A DNA stretch of 64,000 nucleotides from Streptomyces sp. SID12501 (GTDB lineage: Bacteria > Actinomycetota > Actinomycetes > Streptomycetales > Streptomycetaceae). Of this stretch, positions 25,488 to 35,595 are shown one piece after another (position 1 is the first letter of the stretch; every line of letters begins with the position of its first letter). Under the pieces are notes generated by a model. That model made no database searches, was not told the DNA's origin, and saw only the letters and a list, made by a program, of their open reading frames with translations. The stretch covers positions 52,301-116,300 of the forward strand of contig NZ_JAAGLU010000034.1 of NCBI RefSeq assembly GCF_010550245.1. Reading direction: 5' to 3'. Made by a program: the position numbers and the translations under genes.

Positions 25488-25835
25488 TCAGAGTGCCAGG
25501 TGCCGCCGCAGCGCCACGTCGATCTCGGCCATCCGCTGCCGGGGTACCGAGCCGATCACGCGCAACAGCCTCTCCGGCGCGAGGGCCCGCACCTGCTCGC
25601 ACTGGACCTTGGAATCCTTGGGCAGGCCGCACTCCGCCGCGGGCAGCAGCACCTGGAAGGGGTACACCCGCGACGTGTTCGTCGTGAGCGGCACGAGGGT
25701 CACCACACCCAGCCTTGTCCGCGCCACCGCGGCATTGGCTCCGTCGTTCGAGACGATCACGGCCGGCCGCGCCTTGTTGGCCTCGCTGCCGCGCGCCGGC
25801 TCGTAGTCGACCAGGTAGATGTCACCGCGCTTCAT
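25488..25835 (-). CDS. MazF/PemK-type endoribonuclease toxin
   Basis: A 115-residue protein with the PemK/MazF signature: KRGDIYLVDYEPARGSEANK, then RPAVIVSND near residues 23-31, and the central VVTLVPLTTNTSRVYPFQV. Such toxins cleave mRNA at short motifs. The conserved Arg in RPAVIVS and the Thr-rich loop (LTTNT) are present, so it is probably active. The gene overlaps the antitoxin end by 14 bases, the usual translational coupling. The start ATG is 25835. Confidence 0.9.
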   Translation of the reverse strand: MKRGDIYLVDYEPARGSEANKARPAVIVSNDGANAAVARTRLGVVTLVPLTTNTSRVYPFQVLLPAAECGLPKDSKVQCEQVRALAPERLLRVIGSVPRQRMAEIDVALRRHLAL

Positions 25836-26052
25836 CAGTGAGTCCGTCCGCCGAGAACTGATCCCAGAACGCCGCGTCCTCACTGCCGCCCCATTCGGCG
25901 AAGGCCTCCGCGTACTCCTCCTCCAGCCGGGCGGCACGCAGGAGTTCGATTGCGTCGTGTATCACCGCCGATCGCGATGCCGCCTCTGTTCTGTGCGCGT
26001 ATTCGTCGACGAAGGAAACGTCCTCCTGAGGCAGACTCACACTGATCTTCAT
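25822..26052 (-). CDS. Ribbon-helix-helix antitoxin, partner of the MazF-like toxin
   Basis: A 76-residue protein. The first 45 residues (MKISVSLPQEDVSFVDEYAH, SRSAVIHDAIELLRAA) form a typical MetJ/Arc ribbon-helix-helix DNA-binding domain. The acidic Trp- and Phe-containing tail (EWGGSEDAAFWDQF) would bind and block the toxin. It precedes and overlaps the toxin gene, and probably represses their joint promoter just upstream. The direct repeat at 26066 is placed to be part of that operator. Confidence 0.88.
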   Translation of the reverse strand: MKISVSLPQEDVSFVDEYAHRTEAASRSAVIHDAIELLRAARLEEEYAEAFAEWGGSEDAAFWDQFSADGLTDEAR

Positions 26053-26065
26053 ACCTCAACGGTAA

Positions 26066-26088
26066 CAGGGTAGGAAGATAGAGGCTAC
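26066..26088 (+). repeat. Right copy of the direct repeat, upstream of the antitoxin
   Basis: CAGGGTAGGAA-N5-AGGCTAC, 14 bases upstream of the antitoxin ATG. Read on the minus strand it contains TACCCT, a TANNNT-type -10 at suitable distance, so it may be part of the TA promoter or operator. See the other copy at 25402. Confidence 0.7.
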
Positions 26089-26125
26089 TTATCGTACTAC
26101 CGTTCACCCTTTCACCCCTCCGTGC

Positions 26126-26638
26126 TCAGCCCCTCCTCACCTCATACAGAAAGCACCCGTACTCCACCGCCCGCACGTGCACCACCGCCACCCCGGGATC
26201 ACCGAACGCCTCCTCGAAGGCTCCGTCGTCCACCACCTCCACCAGCCGCCCCCCGACGATCCGCCCCTCCCGGTCGTACCGCCGCAACACCCGCCGCGCC
26301 CCCGCGAACGGATAGCCCTCCCCCACCGCCGGCCCCGCGCAAGCCTCGGCATCCGCGTGGATGAAGACCGGCCCCTGCTCGTCGTACGCCCCGGGGTCGG
26401 CCCCCGTCTCCGCCGCCCACCGCCGCAGCGGGGCGTAGGAGACGAGCGCGATGCGCTCCCCCGGGGTGCTGTGGCGCAGGCAGCAGCGGAGCGGGGAGCC
26501 GCCCTCGGTGTCGGTCTCGGGAACCAACTCGCGTCCCGCAGCGTCAGCAGAACGCAGCCTCTTGAGGATCAGTGGGCCGATGGGGCGTACGGCGTACGTG
26601 ATGCGTGCCTTCGCGCGTGTTGTCGTGTGCGTCGTCAT
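26126..26638 (-). CDS. DUF1203-like protein
   Basis: A 170-residue protein with the DUF1203 pattern: PCRHC-like LRCCLRHSTPGERIALVSYAP, GPVFIHADAEAC, and VVHVRAVEYGCFLYEVRR at the end. The function of this family is unknown. The ATG at 26638 has GTGGAG upstream. It is divergent from the second pepN across 112 bp. No signal peptide. Confidence 0.75.
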   Translation of the reverse strand: MTTHTTTRAKARITYAVRPIGPLILKRLRSADAAGRELVPETDTEGGSPLRCCLRHSTPGERIALVSYAPLRRWAAETGADPGAYDEQGPVFIHADAEACAGPAVGEGYPFAGARRVLRRYDREGRIVGGRLVEVVDDGAFEEAFGDPGVAVVHVRAVEYGCFLYEVRRG

Positions 26639-26750
26639 GGCTCCACGTTCGCGCCTGTCCACCCCGCTCACCGGCGGGTTTTGGACATCGCGTCGGCCGC
26701 GGATCCCATGGAAGGATGACGCAACCGACACATAACGAGGAGATGACCGC

Positions 26751-29333
<2,583 letters not shown>

Positions 29334-29369
29334 CCCGCTGGTCGTCGACTCTCGCTGAGTACTCGCGCA

Positions 29370-29418
29370 GAGCACTGAGCACTGAGCACAGAGCACTGAG
29401 CACTGAGCACTGAGCAGT
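29370..29418 (+). repeat. 7-bp tandem repeats downstream of pepN
   Basis: Seven consecutive units of GAGCACT, the third and last slightly changed, start 36 bases after the pepN stop and end just before the terminator. Unit length is not a multiple of three, and no ORF of note crosses it. Confidence 0.9.
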
Positions 29419-29422
29419 CGCA

Positions 29423-29463
29423 CCGAACGGCGCGTCCCGGTCCCACCGGGGCGCGCCGTTCGG
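29423..29463. terminator. Terminator of the second pepN
   Basis: CCGAACGGCGCG (29423-29434) pairs perfectly with 29452-29463, with a 17-base loop that has its own small CCGG pairing. Confidence 0.88.
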
Positions 29464-29476
29464 CGTACCCCCTACG

Positions 29477-29902
29477 TCATCGGCCGTCCCCACGTGGTCT
29501 GCGGGCGAGTCGCAGGCGCATGGCGCGCCAGAGTTCGGCCGCGCCACGGCTGGTGTCCGGCTGGGTGTGGTGGCGGGTCGGGCAGCAGGCGTCGTGGTCG
29601 ACCTTTGCTGTGCCGTAGTCCCGGTGATGGGGCCCTGGCCAGGCGATCCCGCCGGCCAGATGGTAGACCTCGCCGTCGGCGAAGAGCCTCGCCGGATAGT
29701 CCCCCGGCATCAGTGCGATGCAGGCGACCTCCGCCTCCGGCTCCTCGGCGCCGATGAGCCGGAGGGGGTCGGGGCCGGCGTGCGGCCGGTAGCCGTTCAC
29801 CCCGTCGAAGCGAAGGGTGCGGTGCCGATGCGTGGCGAGGCCGCACTCCGGACACGGCACGGTCAGTTTCCGCCCCCACCCGGGAACGCGGGAATCGCTC
29901 AC
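29477..29902 (-). CDS. Hypothetical protein with Cys pairs
   Basis: About 141 residues with an N-terminal CPECG knuckle (VPCPECGLATHRHRTLRFDGVNGYRP), a central hydrophobic part (EVACIALMPGDYPARLFADGEVYHL) and a DACCPTRHH motif. It could bind zinc. No family was recognised. The start is uncertain: the GTG at 29902 is taken because it has GGAGG within reach, but GTG 29941 in the same frame is possible. It is near and on the same strand as the EamA gene. Confidence 0.5.
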   Translation of the reverse strand: MSDSRVPGWGRKLTVPCPECGLATHRHRTLRFDGVNGYRPHAGPDPLRLIGAEEPEAEVACIALMPGDYPARLFADGEVYHLAGGIAWPGPHHRDYGTAKVDHDACCPTRHHTQPDTSRGAAELWRAMRLRLARRPRGDGR

Positions 29903-29977
29903 TTCCGATCGGCCTCCGGCTGGACAACCATGCGTCGACACCCGGGTAACGGCGGAAGCTCGCGCGACGACACGCGA

Positions 29978-30925
29978 TCAGGTGCGACGCGTCGCCAGGA
30001 CGGGAACCTCCGCCTTCCCCGCCCCGGAACCCGATGCGGGCACCGGCACCGGAGCGGCCCCGCGCACCCCCACCTGCCCCACCACCGTCGCCCCGAACGC
30101 CAGCCCCATGCCCGCCAGTTGGACCGGCGTGAGGGCCTGGCCGAGGGCCGCCCAGCCGACGAACGCGGCGGTCAGCGGGGACAGCGGGCCGAGGAAGGTG
30201 ACCTGGGTCGCGGTGAGCCGGCCGATGCCGCGGAACCAGAGCCAGTACGCCACCGCCGTGTTCGCCAGCGCGAGGTAGAGGTACCCGGCGGCGGCCCGGC
30301 CGTCCAGCGCGGGCGGAGCACCCTCGACGAGCAGGGCGAGGGGCGCGATGAGCAGGCCGCCGGCGGTCAGCTGCCAGCCGGTGAGGGCGAGCGGGCCCAC
30401 GCCGTCCGGGCGGCCCCAGCGCTTCGTCAGTACGGTGCCCGTCGACATCGACGCGGTGGAGGCGAGGGCGGCCACCACACCCACGGCGTCCAGCGCCCCG
30501 GCCGCCTTGAGCACGACCAGACTGACGCCGAGCGCCGCCGCGACTCCGGTGAGCAGGGTGCGTACGGTCGGACGCTCACCCAGGAGCACCGTCGCGAGCC
30601 CGGCGACGAACAGCGGGCCGACCGACCCGACGACCGCCGCCATACCGCCCGGCAGCCGGTACGCGGACAGGAACAGCAGCGGGAAGAAGGCGCCGATGTT
30701 GAGCGCGCCCAGCACCGTCGCCTTCCACCACCAGGCGCCGCGCGGCAGCACCCGGGTCAGCGCGAGGAGGACGAGACCGGCGGGCAGGGCGCGCAGCAGG
30801 CCGGTGAAGAGGGGCCGGTCGGGCGGCAGAAACTCCGTGGCGACCGCGTAGGTGGTGCCCCAGGAGATGGGGGCCAGGGCGGTGAGGGCGATGACGGGGA
30901 CGAGGGCGGAGCGGTTCGCGGGCAT
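29978..30925 (-). CDS. EamA/DMT-family exporter
   Basis: A 315-residue inner-membrane protein with about ten helices in two EamA repeats. The first begins TALAPISWGTTYAVATEFL and includes PAGLVLLALTRVLP; the second begins VGVVAALASTASMSTGTVL and ends GMGLAFGATVVGQVGV. It probably exports a small metabolite or a drug. It is divergent from the MarR regulator at 31084 with a phased repeat array between them, so it is the likely target. Confidence 0.88.
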   Translation of the reverse strand: MPANRSALVPVIALTALAPISWGTTYAVATEFLPPDRPLFTGLLRALPAGLVLLALTRVLPRGAWWWKATVLGALNIGAFFPLLFLSAYRLPGGMAAVVGSVGPLFVAGLATVLLGERPTVRTLLTGVAAALGVSLVVLKAAGALDAVGVVAALASTASMSTGTVLTKRWGRPDGVGPLALTGWQLTAGGLLIAPLALLVEGAPPALDGRAAAGYLYLALANTAVAYWLWFRGIGRLTATQVTFLGPLSPLTAAFVGWAALGQALTPVQLAGMGLAFGATVVGQVGVRGAAPVPVPASGSGAGKAEVPVLATRRT

Positions 30926-30959
30926 GGACGCACCCTTCGAGGTAGGTCGGCAATAAATA

Positions 30960-31049
30960 GCTTAGCACTAAGCGACTTACCGCCAAGCTACTTGTCATCG
31001 ACCCACTTAGCGTCGATCTACTTATCGTCGATCCACTTTCTTGCGAGTG
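30960..31049. promoter_or_regulatory. Six 15-bp-phased operator-like repeats between EamA and MarR
   Basis: (A/G)CTT(A/G/T) recurs at 30960, 30975, 30990, 31005, 31020 and 31035, exactly 15 bases apart. Units 3 to 5 share ACTTAGCGTCGATCT-like sequence. Units 1 and 2 contain CTTAGCACTAAG (inverted repeat CTTAG-N2-CTAAG at 30961-30972) and CTTACCGCCAAG. The array ends just before the predicted marR promoter (GTGACC, then GATACT at 31072-31077). It is probably the MarR binding region. Confidence 0.7.
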
Positions 31050-31083
31050 ACCGTTCGGCCCGGGATTCGGCGATACTCGGCCC

Positions 31084-31605
31084 ATGAGTGCACAGCCGCC
31101 GCAGCGCAGGGACCCCGTCGACGCGATCATCGACCAGTGGGCGGTGGTGCGGCCCGATCTCGACACCGCCGCGATGGAGGTCTTCGGACGCGTCTACCGG
31201 CTCGCGCGCGCCATGGGAGACCGGACGGAGAAGGCGTACGCGCGGTTCGGGATCGCGCGCGGCGAGTTCGACGTGCTCGCGACCCTGCGCCGGGCGGGCG
31301 AGCCGTACACGCTCTCACCGCGTCAGCTGTCGTCGACGCTGATGCTCACCACCGGCGGGATGACCGGCCGGCTGGACAAGCTGGAGCGGTCCGGGCTGCT
31401 CAGTCGCTCCCCCGACCCGCACGACCGCCGGGGCCTACGAGTGACCCTCACGGACAAGGGCCTGGAACTCATCGACGAGGCGGTCGGCGCGGGCCTCGCC
31501 GTCCAGACGGAAGCCCTGAACGCCGCACTGAACGGCGAACAGGCCGGCCAACTGGCCGACCTGCTGAGGGAGTTGCTGGCAGGGGCGCAGGAGTCCGAGG
31601 CCTAG
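31084..31605 (+). CDS. MarR-family transcriptional regulator
   Basis: A 173-residue winged-helix regulator: ARGEFDVLATLRRAGEPYTLSPRQLSSTLMLTTGGMTGRLDKLERSGLLSRSPDPHDRRGLRVTLTDKG is the typical MarR core, with the wing DPHDRRG. No SD precedes the ATG. GATACT sits seven bases upstream, so the mRNA may be leaderless. It is divergent from the EamA exporter and probably represses it. The ligand is unknown. The four last bases overlap the end of the convergent gene. Confidence 0.9.
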   Translation: MSAQPPQRRDPVDAIIDQWAVVRPDLDTAAMEVFGRVYRLARAMGDRTEKAYARFGIARGEFDVLATLRRAGEPYTLSPRQLSSTLMLTTGGMTGRLDKLERSGLLSRSPDPHDRRGLRVTLTDKGLELIDEAVGAGLAVQTEALNAALNGEQAGQLADLLRELLAGAQESEA

Positions 31606-31967
31606 GACGAACCCGCGCGGAGTCCGCGTACGAGCCGGCCGAGCGCGCCGACCCGACCGGGCTCCGCCACCGGCGGTCGCTGGTGGGCACACTCGACCTC
31701 CTTGCCGTCGAGGTCCTCCACCCACCCCCGGCCCGAATTGACGTGGACCGTGATCGACCCGGCCCGGTGGTCCACCTGGAAAGGGTCGGCATCGGGCGTG
31801 GTTCCGGACCACGGCATGTCCCCCGGTGAGCCGACCGCGACAACCACGAACGCCTCACCCGGCATCAGCCAGTGGTCGCTCGCGTACGGTTCGAGCACCA
31901 GCTCAAGCCGTTGACCGCTGTGGTTCTCGACCCGCATGCGCGCGATCGGCCCACCCTGGTCGTCCAT
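31602..31967 (-). CDS. Hypothetical protein
   Basis: About 121 residues starting MDDQGGPIARMRVENHSGQ. The core LELVLEPYASDHWLMPGEAFVVVAVG, the DPFQVDHRAGSITVHVN strand pattern and the polar tail suggest a small beta-rich protein. No family was recognised. It converges on marR with a 4-base overlap. The start ATG 31967 was chosen over an upstream frame through the hairpin at 32022. Confidence 0.5.
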   Translation of the reverse strand: MDDQGGPIARMRVENHSGQRLELVLEPYASDHWLMPGEAFVVVAVGSPGDMPWSGTTPDADPFQVDHRAGSITVHVNSGRGWVEDLDGKEVECAHQRPPVAEPGRVGALGRLVRGLRAGSS

Positions 31968-32021
31968 GGTCCATGGTCCCCTGTCACGCCGAGACGCACC
32001 AAGAATCAGGTCGAGAACACG

Positions 32022-32079
32022 CCGAGGGCGCCGTTCCCACCCCATGCCGTACGGGATGGGGTGGGAACGGCGCCCTCGG
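32022..32079. terminator. Very long perfect hairpin (23 bp)
   Basis: Bases 32022-32044 pair perfectly with 32057-32079 (outer CCGAGGGCGCC, inner GTTCCCACCCCA) around a 12-base loop. It follows the stop of the small membrane protein at 32099 on the minus strand and would end that transcript before the next gene. Confidence 0.9.
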
Positions 32080-32098
32080 AAGGATCAAAGGAAGTAGG

Positions 32099-32362
32099 TC
32101 AGGCCTTCGCCTTGGCGGGCTTGGCGACCTTGGGGGCGCGGTCCGAGGACTTGTCCAGGACCATCACCAGACCCGCGATGACCGCGAAAAGGCCGATCGG
32201 GGCGACAACGTAGAGGCCCAGCGTCTCGATGACGCTCAGGCCATGGCCGGGGTCGTCACCGTCGTCGCGGGTGAGCGCGAGCGCGGGAGACGTCATGAGC
32301 AGCATCATCAGCGTCGTACCGGCCACCAGGGCGCCGGCGCGCAGGGCGTTCGTCTTGTCCAC
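32099..32362 (-). CDS. Small membrane protein with signal peptide
   Basis: An 87-residue protein. A signal or first helix (ALRAGALVAGTTLMMLLMTSPALA) is followed by a short outside segment with DDGDD, a second helix (LGLYVVAPIGLFAVIAGLVMVL) and a basic tail (KVAKPAKAKA). The GTG at 32362 lacks an SD. TACTTT eight bases upstream fits a -10 element, so it may be translated from a leaderless mRNA. Function is unknown. Confidence 0.6.
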   Translation of the reverse strand: MDKTNALRAGALVAGTTLMMLLMTSPALALTRDDGDDPGHGLSVIETLGLYVVAPIGLFAVIAGLVMVLDKSSDRAPKVAKPAKAKA

Positions 32363-32470
32363 GGTGCAAAAGTAGCGAACGCCCGGCGGGGCCGCGCGCC
32401 CGGGGTGCCGTATGAGGGGATCGGGCGCCCCAGGAAAGCCCCGGAGCACCCGCCGTCACCGAGAGGAGCA

Positions 32471-34600
32471 TCAGGGAGTTTCCTCCCGCAGCACCTCCAT
32501 CAGCGCCCACAGCCGCGACGATCCCGCCAGTTCCTCCAGCGTCACCGGCCTGCCCTCCGCGTCGGCGATGGGCAGCCGCCAGTTCGGGTACTGGTTCCAC
32601 GTACCCGGCAGGTTCTGCGGGCGGCGGTCGCCGACGCCGTCCGGGAGCCAGACGCCGATCATGCGGGCCGGGGTGCGCAGGAGGTAGCGGTGGACGGCCT
32701 GGATCTCGGCCTCCTCCGCCTCCCCCGAGAGACCGCCGCTTTCCCCCTTCAGCAGGCCGAGGCGGGAGAGCAGGGTCAGCCACTCGCTCGTGTCGGCGGC
32801 GGCCTCGGCCCGCTCCTGCGCCAGGGGGTTGGTCAACAGGCCCAGCCGGTCGCGGAGTTCGACATGGTCGCCGGTGAGGCGGGAGGCCGTCGGCGGCAGG
32901 TCGTGGGTGGTGACGGTGGCGAGGCAGTCGGCGCGCCAGTCCTCGGGAGGCAGCGGACGCCCGTCGCCGTTCCAGTCCCGCTCGAACCACAGCACGGACG
33001 TGCCGAGCACCCCGCGTTCGTGCAGCGTCTCCCGCACCCCCGGCTCCACGGTCCCCAGGTCCTCGCCGATCACGATCGCCCCGGCCCGCGAGGCCTCCAG
33101 CGCGAGGACGGCGAGCATGGCCTCGGCGTCGTACCGGACATACGCCCCCTCCGTCGGCGCCAGTCCCTGAGGCACCCACCAGAGCCGGAACAGGCCCATG
33201 ACATGGTCGATGCGCAGGGCGCCCGCGTAGCCGAAGAGGGACCGCAGCAGCTGGCGGTACGGGGCGTAGCCGGACTCGGCCAGGCGGTCCGGTCTCCAGG
33301 GCGGCAGGCCCCAGTCCTGGCCGCGCGCGTTGAAGGCGTCCGGGGGCGCGCCGACCGACATGCCGGCCGCGAAGTACTCCTGCTGCACCCAGGCGTCGGC
33401 GCCCCCGGGATGCACTCCGACGGCGAGGTCGTGCACGATCCCGACCGGCATGCCCGCGTCGCGTGCCGTCCGCTGGGCGTCGGCGAGCTGGGTGTCGGTG
33501 AGCCAGGCGAGGCGGGAGTGGAAGTCGACGCGGTCCATCAACTCGCCCCGGGCACGGGCGGTTTCGGCCGACCGGGGGTCCTGGAGGCCCGTCGGCCAGC
33601 GTGACCACTCCGAGCCGTGCACCTCGGCCAGCGCGCACCAGGTGGCGTGGTCCTCCAGCGCCTCACCGGCCCGCGCGAGGAAGTCGGAGTACGCGGCCTG
33701 CCGTCCGGGCCCGAGCGGTACGGCGCACACCAACTCCAGGGCCTCGCGCTTGAGTTCCCACACGGCGTCCCGGTCGATCAGCTCGTCCTTTTCCAGCACC
33801 GACTCCCGCAGCCGCCCGGCCCGCTCCAGCAGCCCGCGCACCCGCTCACGGTGCTCGGCCTCCCCGATGTACGCGAACTCGGGGATGTCCTCGATCCGCA
33901 GATGCACGGGATCGGGGAAGCGACGGGAGGACGGCCGGTACGGGGACGGGTCGGTCGGCGCCCCGGGAACGGCCGCGTGCAACGGGTTGACCTGCACGAA
34001 TCCCGCGCCGAGCGCCCGCCCCGCCCAGGCGCTCAGCTCACCGAGGTCACCCAGGTCGCCCATGCCCCAGGAGCGCCGGGAGAGAAGGGAGTAGAGCTGG
34101 ACGAGGAGGCCGTACGAGCGTCCGGTGGGCGTGGGCAGCCGGGCCGGGGCGACGACGAGGTGGGCGTGGGCGGTGCGGCCGTCGGGGGAGAGGGCGTCCA
34201 ACTCATGCACCCCGGGCGGGAGTCGGTCGACGGAGTCACAGGTCTCGCCCTGTTCGGTGCGGATAGTCAGACGCGTCCCCTCGGGCAGCCCTGCCAGTGC
34301 GTCGGCCGTACCGTCGGCGCCGCACACCACCGTGGGTGGCAGCAGCCGCGCCGCCAGTTCCCGTTCCCGGGCTTCGAGGGCGGCCCGGACGGCCTCCGGG
34401 GTCGTGGCGTCGACGCCGAGCGCGGCCAGTACGGCGACGAGCGCGGAGTCGGAGGCGGCGACCGCGTGGTCCGGGGAAGGGCTGAAGGAGGGGGCGACAC
34501 CGTGCAGCTCGGCGAGGCGGGCGAGCGCGAGCCGTTCCCCGGCCCTGCTCTCGTGACCCTCATGGCTCCCGGCGGGTTCGGCCGACCCGTGCACGGACAT
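32471..34600 (-). CDS. malQ: 4-alpha-glucanotransferase (amylomaltase)
   Basis: A 709-residue GH77 enzyme that transfers maltosyl and longer glucan segments. It has SWGMGDLGDLGELSAWAG, QVNPLHA, SPYRPSSRRFPDPV, the nucleophile region ALRIDHVMGLFRLWW and the acid/base IGEDLGTV. The N-terminal 150 residues form the extra beta domain found in actinobacterial MalQ. The ATG follows directly after the TAG of the small upstream gene, with no SD of its own, so it depends on translational coupling. Confidence 0.92.
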   Translation of the reverse strand: MSVHGSAEPAGSHEGHESRAGERLALARLAELHGVAPSFSPSPDHAVAASDSALVAVLAALGVDATTPEAVRAALEARERELAARLLPPTVVCGADGTADALAGLPEGTRLTIRTEQGETCDSVDRLPPGVHELDALSPDGRTAHAHLVVAPARLPTPTGRSYGLLVQLYSLLSRRSWGMGDLGDLGELSAWAGRALGAGFVQVNPLHAAVPGAPTDPSPYRPSSRRFPDPVHLRIEDIPEFAYIGEAEHRERVRGLLERAGRLRESVLEKDELIDRDAVWELKREALELVCAVPLGPGRQAAYSDFLARAGEALEDHATWCALAEVHGSEWSRWPTGLQDPRSAETARARGELMDRVDFHSRLAWLTDTQLADAQRTARDAGMPVGIVHDLAVGVHPGGADAWVQQEYFAAGMSVGAPPDAFNARGQDWGLPPWRPDRLAESGYAPYRQLLRSLFGYAGALRIDHVMGLFRLWWVPQGLAPTEGAYVRYDAEAMLAVLALEASRAGAIVIGEDLGTVEPGVRETLHERGVLGTSVLWFERDWNGDGRPLPPEDWRADCLATVTTHDLPPTASRLTGDHVELRDRLGLLTNPLAQERAEAAADTSEWLTLLSRLGLLKGESGGLSGEAEEAEIQAVHRYLLRTPARMIGVWLPDGVGDRRPQNLPGTWNQYPNWRLPIADAEGRPVTLEELAGSSRLWALMEVLREETP

Positions 34601-34816
34601 CTACAGCCCCGAGGGGTCCGAGAGCGCCGGGACCGGGCCCTCGTACAGCCCTGTGGGGTCCGCTTCGGCGTCGGCGTGCTCGCTCGTCATGGCCTCGGCG
34701 TCGGCGAGCGGGGGCTCACTGGTGAGGGGCTCGGCGGCGGGCAGCGGCGGCTCGCTGGTGAGCGGCGCCTCGGCGGCGGCACTCTCGGCGCTGAAGATGT
34801 GGGCCGGTACGGCCAC
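34601..34816 (-). CDS. Small acidic protein coupled to malQ
   Basis: A 71-residue Ala/Glu/Pro-rich protein. It starts GTG 34816 with a strong AAGGAGG five bases upstream (VAVPAHIFSAESAAAE), contains two copies of PLTSEPPL and ends at a TAG immediately followed by the malQ ATG. It may be a real acidic, disordered protein or mainly a leader for malQ translation. No family recognised. Confidence 0.5.
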   Translation of the reverse strand: MAVPAHIFSAESAAAEAPLTSEPPLPAAEPLTSEPPLADAEAMTSEHADAEADPTGLYEGPVPALSDPSGL

Positions 34817-35026
34817 GGAGGCCTCCTTGTCGCGCACGACGGCTGACGGCGGTTGGCGGGTTTCATCCGCAGCCCTACCCATTGGGCGCGACCGCAGACG
34901 TAGGTGAACGGACGAACCACGGTACCGCCGGTCACATTCCGCCGTTCTTCCGTCGCCCTCCGAAAGAAGCCGCCGCATTCCCGCCACCCTCACTCCTCAC
35001 TCAGAGTCATTGTCCCCTTGGCTATT

Positions 35027-35048
35027 CACTCAGTACATGTAGTGAGTG
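35027..35048. promoter_or_regulatory. 22-bp PadR-type operator
   Basis: CACTC and GAGTG arms flank a central TACATGTA palindrome. The whole is symmetric except for one base pair of positions. It lies between the presumed -35 and the CATAAT -10 (35049-35054) of padR, ideal for autorepression. Confidence 0.75.
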
Positions 35049-35061
35049 CATAATGGGCGCC

Positions 35062-35595
35062 ATGAGCACCCGCCACATCCTGTTGGGGCTGCTCGCCGGG
35101 GGGCCCAGCCATGGCTATGACCTCAAGCGACGGCATGACGAACGCTTCCCGCAGGCCCGGCCGCTGGCCTACGGGCAGGTCTACACGACCCTGCAGCGCC
35201 TGGTGCGCGACGGGCTGGCGGAGGTCGACGGCACCGACGCGGACGGCGGCCCGGAGCGGACGAAGTACCGGACGACCGGCGACGGGGAGCGTGAACTCGC
35301 CGACTGGGTACGGCAGATCAGCGCGCCCGCGCCGCACGTCGTCAACGAGATCTTCGCCAAGGTCGTCGTCGCGATCCTGGCCGGCGGGGACCCTGCCGCG
35401 TATCTGCTGGACCAGCGCGCCGCGCACATGGCGCGGATGCGGGAGCTGACGGCGGTGAAGACCGCGCCGGGCTCGGACCTCTCGACCGTGCTCTCGGCGG
35501 ACTACGCCCTCAACCACCTCGACGCCGACCTCCGTTGGATGACCACCACGGTGGGCCGGCTCACCACACTGACCGCGGAGGTCGACACGGCATGA
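35062..35595 (+). CDS. PadR-family transcriptional regulator
   Basis: A 177-residue regulator with the PadR winged helix (RHILLGLLAGGPSHGYDLKRR, LAYGQVYTTLQRLVRDGLAEVDG) and a C-terminal helical dimerisation domain. ATG 35062 is preferred to ATG 35053: the -10 CATAAT overlaps 35053, so transcription would start at 35062 and the mRNA would be leaderless. Its stop overlaps the ABC ATPase start (ATGA). It probably represses its own operon in response to a ligand of the transporter. Confidence 0.88.
   Translation: MSTRHILLGLLAGGPSHGYDLKRRHDERFPQARPLAYGQVYTTLQRLVRDGLAEVDGTDADGGPERTKYRTTGDGERELADWVRQISAPAPHVVNEIFAKVVVAILAGGDPAAYLLDQRAAHMARMRELTAVKTAPGSDLSTVLSADYALNHLDADLRWMTTTVGRLTTLTAEVDTA

Noticed and set aside
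29370..29418. CRISPR-like repeats
   Set aside because: The 7-bp units have no spacers. A simple tandem repeat.
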